Source: Thiothrix subterranea (GTDB lineage: Bacteria > Pseudomonadota > Gammaproteobacteria > Thiotrichales > Thiotrichaceae). Taken from it: 64,000 nucleotides of DNA. Positions 62,932 to 64,000 of the stretch are shown one piece after another. Below the pieces are notes generated by a model. That model worked only from the letters and a program-made list of their open reading frames with translations. It had not been told where the DNA came from and searched no databases. The stretch is from positions 3,467,501 to 3,531,500 of the forward strand of contig NZ_CP053482.1 in the NCBI RefSeq assembly GCF_016772315.1, read 5' to 3'. Position numbers and translations under genes: made by a program. Position 1 is the first letter of the stretch. Each line of letters opens with the position of its first letter.

Positions 62932-63735
62932 TTACTTAACAGCAGGAGCGGCTGGTGCAGCAGGAGCAGCCGCTTCAACTTTGACTTCAGCAGCAGGAGC
63001 GGCTGGAGCAGCGTAAGTGCCTGTCGCTGGTGCAGCAGGAGCAGCCGCTTTGTTGGCTTCAGTCATTTTTTGCTGTTGAGCAGCCATCGCTGCACGCTGT
63101 TCTTCGACTTTCTTGAAGAAAGCATCAGCTTGAGCGCGTTGCATTTCCATTTGCTTTTGGATTTGCTCGAAGCTAGGCGCTTGCATCGCGTAGCTAGGTG
63201 CCATCATCATTGGGCTGTAACCGTAGCCAGGCATTTGCTGCATCATTTGACCTTGAGCAGGTGCTGCTGCTGTTGGCATTTGACCTTGAGCAGGCATTTG
63301 CTGCATAGCAGGTGCTTGTTGCATACCGTAGCCGCCCCAAGGGTTGCCGCCGTTAGCACCGTTAGCTGAAGTGTTGCTGTAGCCGTACATATTGCTGTTG
63401 CCATCGCCGTAACCGTAGCCACTGCCTTGTACATTGGTAGCGCCATCGCCACGGCCTTGACCGTAAGTATCAGCAGCCAAGTCGGTTTTGCCTTTGCCTT
63501 TGAACGTGATGCTGAAATCAACTTCACCGTCAGCATCGCCTTTGCCACGACCCCAGCCGTTTACGTCGCCAGCGCCAGTGCCGTAACCTTGGCCTTGACC
63601 GCTAGTACTGCCTTGACCTTGGCCTTGGCCTTGACCGACGCCGCTGCCATTGTCAAAGCCGTCGAAGAATTCAGCAGATGCAGCACCGGAAGCAGCCAGT
63701 AATGCGATCATCAGTACGATTTTTGTATGTTTCAT
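62932..63735 (-). CDS. Secreted low-complexity Gly/Gln/Met/Ala-rich protein, possibly sulfur-globule-like
   Basis: This gene encodes 267 residues with signal peptide TKIVLMIALLAASGAASA. The mature order is: a Gly-Gln/Gly-Xaa region (GVGQGQGQGQGSTSGQGQGY), an acidic/basic patch (DADGEVDFSITFKGKGK), a Gly-Tyr-Asn region (GSGYGYGDGNSNMYGYSN), a Met/Gln/Pro region (NPWGGYGMQQAPAMQQ), a coiled coil (FEQIQKQMEMQRAQADAFF, about 185-225) and an Ala-Pro tail. Gly/Asn/Tyr-rich secreted proteins with NPWGG-type motifs form the envelope of periplasmic sulfur globules in sulfur oxidisers, but this protein is longer. The assignment is a hypothesis. Confidence 0.6.
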   Translation of the reverse strand: MKHTKIVLMIALLAASGAASAEFFDGFDNGSGVGQGQGQGQGSTSGQGQGYGTGAGDVNGWGRGKGDADGEVDFSITFKGKGKTDLAADTYGQGRGDGATNVQGSGYGYGDGNSNMYGYSNTSANGANGGNPWGGYGMQQAPAMQQMPAQGQMPTAAAPAQGQMMQQMPGYGYSPMMMAPSYAMQAPSFEQIQKQMEMQRAQADAFFKKVEEQRAAMAAQQQKMTEANKAAAPAAPATGTYAAPAAPAAEVKVEAAAPAAPAAPAVK

Positions 63736-63918
63736 GGGATATACCTCTAGCGGAGAGTAATGCGCTCATCAGCGCGTAAAAAGGGTTTAATTAATATAAG
63801 CAAATCATAATATTCTGATTGTGCTAATGCAATACCTGTTCGTGATATTTCTGTTTTTTCATGACGATTTGTTGATTTAAGTTAGAATACCAAGATTGCT
63901 TGAACAATAGGTGAACAA

Positions 63919-64000
63919 ATGATTATCACATCTGCTGACGTTGCCCGTGCCATGGAAGACGCTGATTTATTGTATTCCGCTGAGGATATTGCTGCCATGT
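63919..64000 (+). CDS. hpt: Start of a purine (hypoxanthine-guanine) phosphoribosyltransferase gene
   Basis: Only 27 codons are in the window (MIITSADVARAMEDADLLYS, then AEDIAAM). The helical start with AD-LYS and a following acidic helix resembles the N-terminus of gammaproteobacterial hypoxanthine-guanine phosphoribosyltransferases, which salvage purine bases. AGGTGAAC lies 3 nt before ATG 63919. The catalytic PRPP motif is beyond the edge, so the call is provisional. The upstream 183-bp gap is AT-rich and likely holds the promoters of this gene and of the divergent low-complexity protein. Confidence 0.6.
   Translation, partial: MIITSADVARAMEDADLLYSAEDIAAM

Overview
The window looks like a chromosomal segment of a gammaproteobacterium. 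A filamentous sulfur oxidiser of the Thiothrix type is my best guess. This is an inference from a DsrC-like sulfur-relay protein, a sulfur-globule-like secreted protein, the RF2 frameshift, and short palindromic repeats that read as PSPLAGEG or PSPSRGEG inside proteins. I see no rRNA, tRNA or CRISPR array.

Layout. 1-6.3 kb: the 3' end of moaA, a decayed gene relic, and a heavy-metal RND efflux operon (small Cys/His-rich protein, adaptor, CzcA-type pump, small periplasmic protein). 6.4-12.8 kb: chromate resistance (chrB-chrA), an NnrS gene behind a perfect FNR/DNR-type box, and a dsrC-like / SLAC1-type channel / truncated globin operon divergent from a LysR regulator. 12.8-18.5 kb: a TetR-controlled ABC exporter operon, a 5'-truncated norD remnant, and a Fic AMPylator preceded by a dense repeat cluster. 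18.7-38.4 kb: mostly housekeeping genes. These are prfB with its programmed frameshift, lysS, gph, rpe, three tandem outer-membrane barrel paralogs, bamD, rluD, pgeF, a peptide-type ABC ATPase, a ComEA-like protein, galE, a Wza-like lipoprotein, two tandem membrane GTPases, potABCD and rnt. 38.6-45.4 kb: the pyruvate dehydrogenase operon aceE-aceF-(lipoyl)-lpdA and a methyltransferase. In this operon the lipoyl domain and Lpd are split into two frames inside a repeat insertion. 45.4-46.1 kb: a VapBC-like toxin-antitoxin pair.

46.2-57.2 kb is a complete integron. An integrase gene on the + strand (IntI-specific insertion, plus about 150 extra N-terminal residues) faces away from an attI region and six gene cassettes, all reading on the - strand. 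The cassettes are separated by six nearly identical attC sites of 90-91 bp. In every cassette the starting core site is the exact complement of its own distal R'' site, which fixes the boundaries. Cassette contents in order from attI: an unknown protein; a lipoprotein plus a HEPN-like protein; a GIY-YIG-like protein; a polymorphic toxin with an ADP-ribosyltransferase-like C-terminus (split by one in-frame TAA) followed by two candidate immunity genes; two very small proteins; and a class 3 lipase interrupted by a 1665-bp IS3-family element. Removing the IS and one copy of its 4-bp target duplication restores a 357-codon lipase reading frame exactly.

57.4-64 kb: apbC/mrp, parC, htpX, pyrD, a low-complexity secreted protein and the start of a purine phosphoribosyltransferase gene.

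The parts most worth a second look are the integron (its long integrase and its toxin cassette), the palindromic repeats that have entered coding sequences and apparently split the lipoyl-Lpd gene, and the operator-like repeats in front of the Fic gene.
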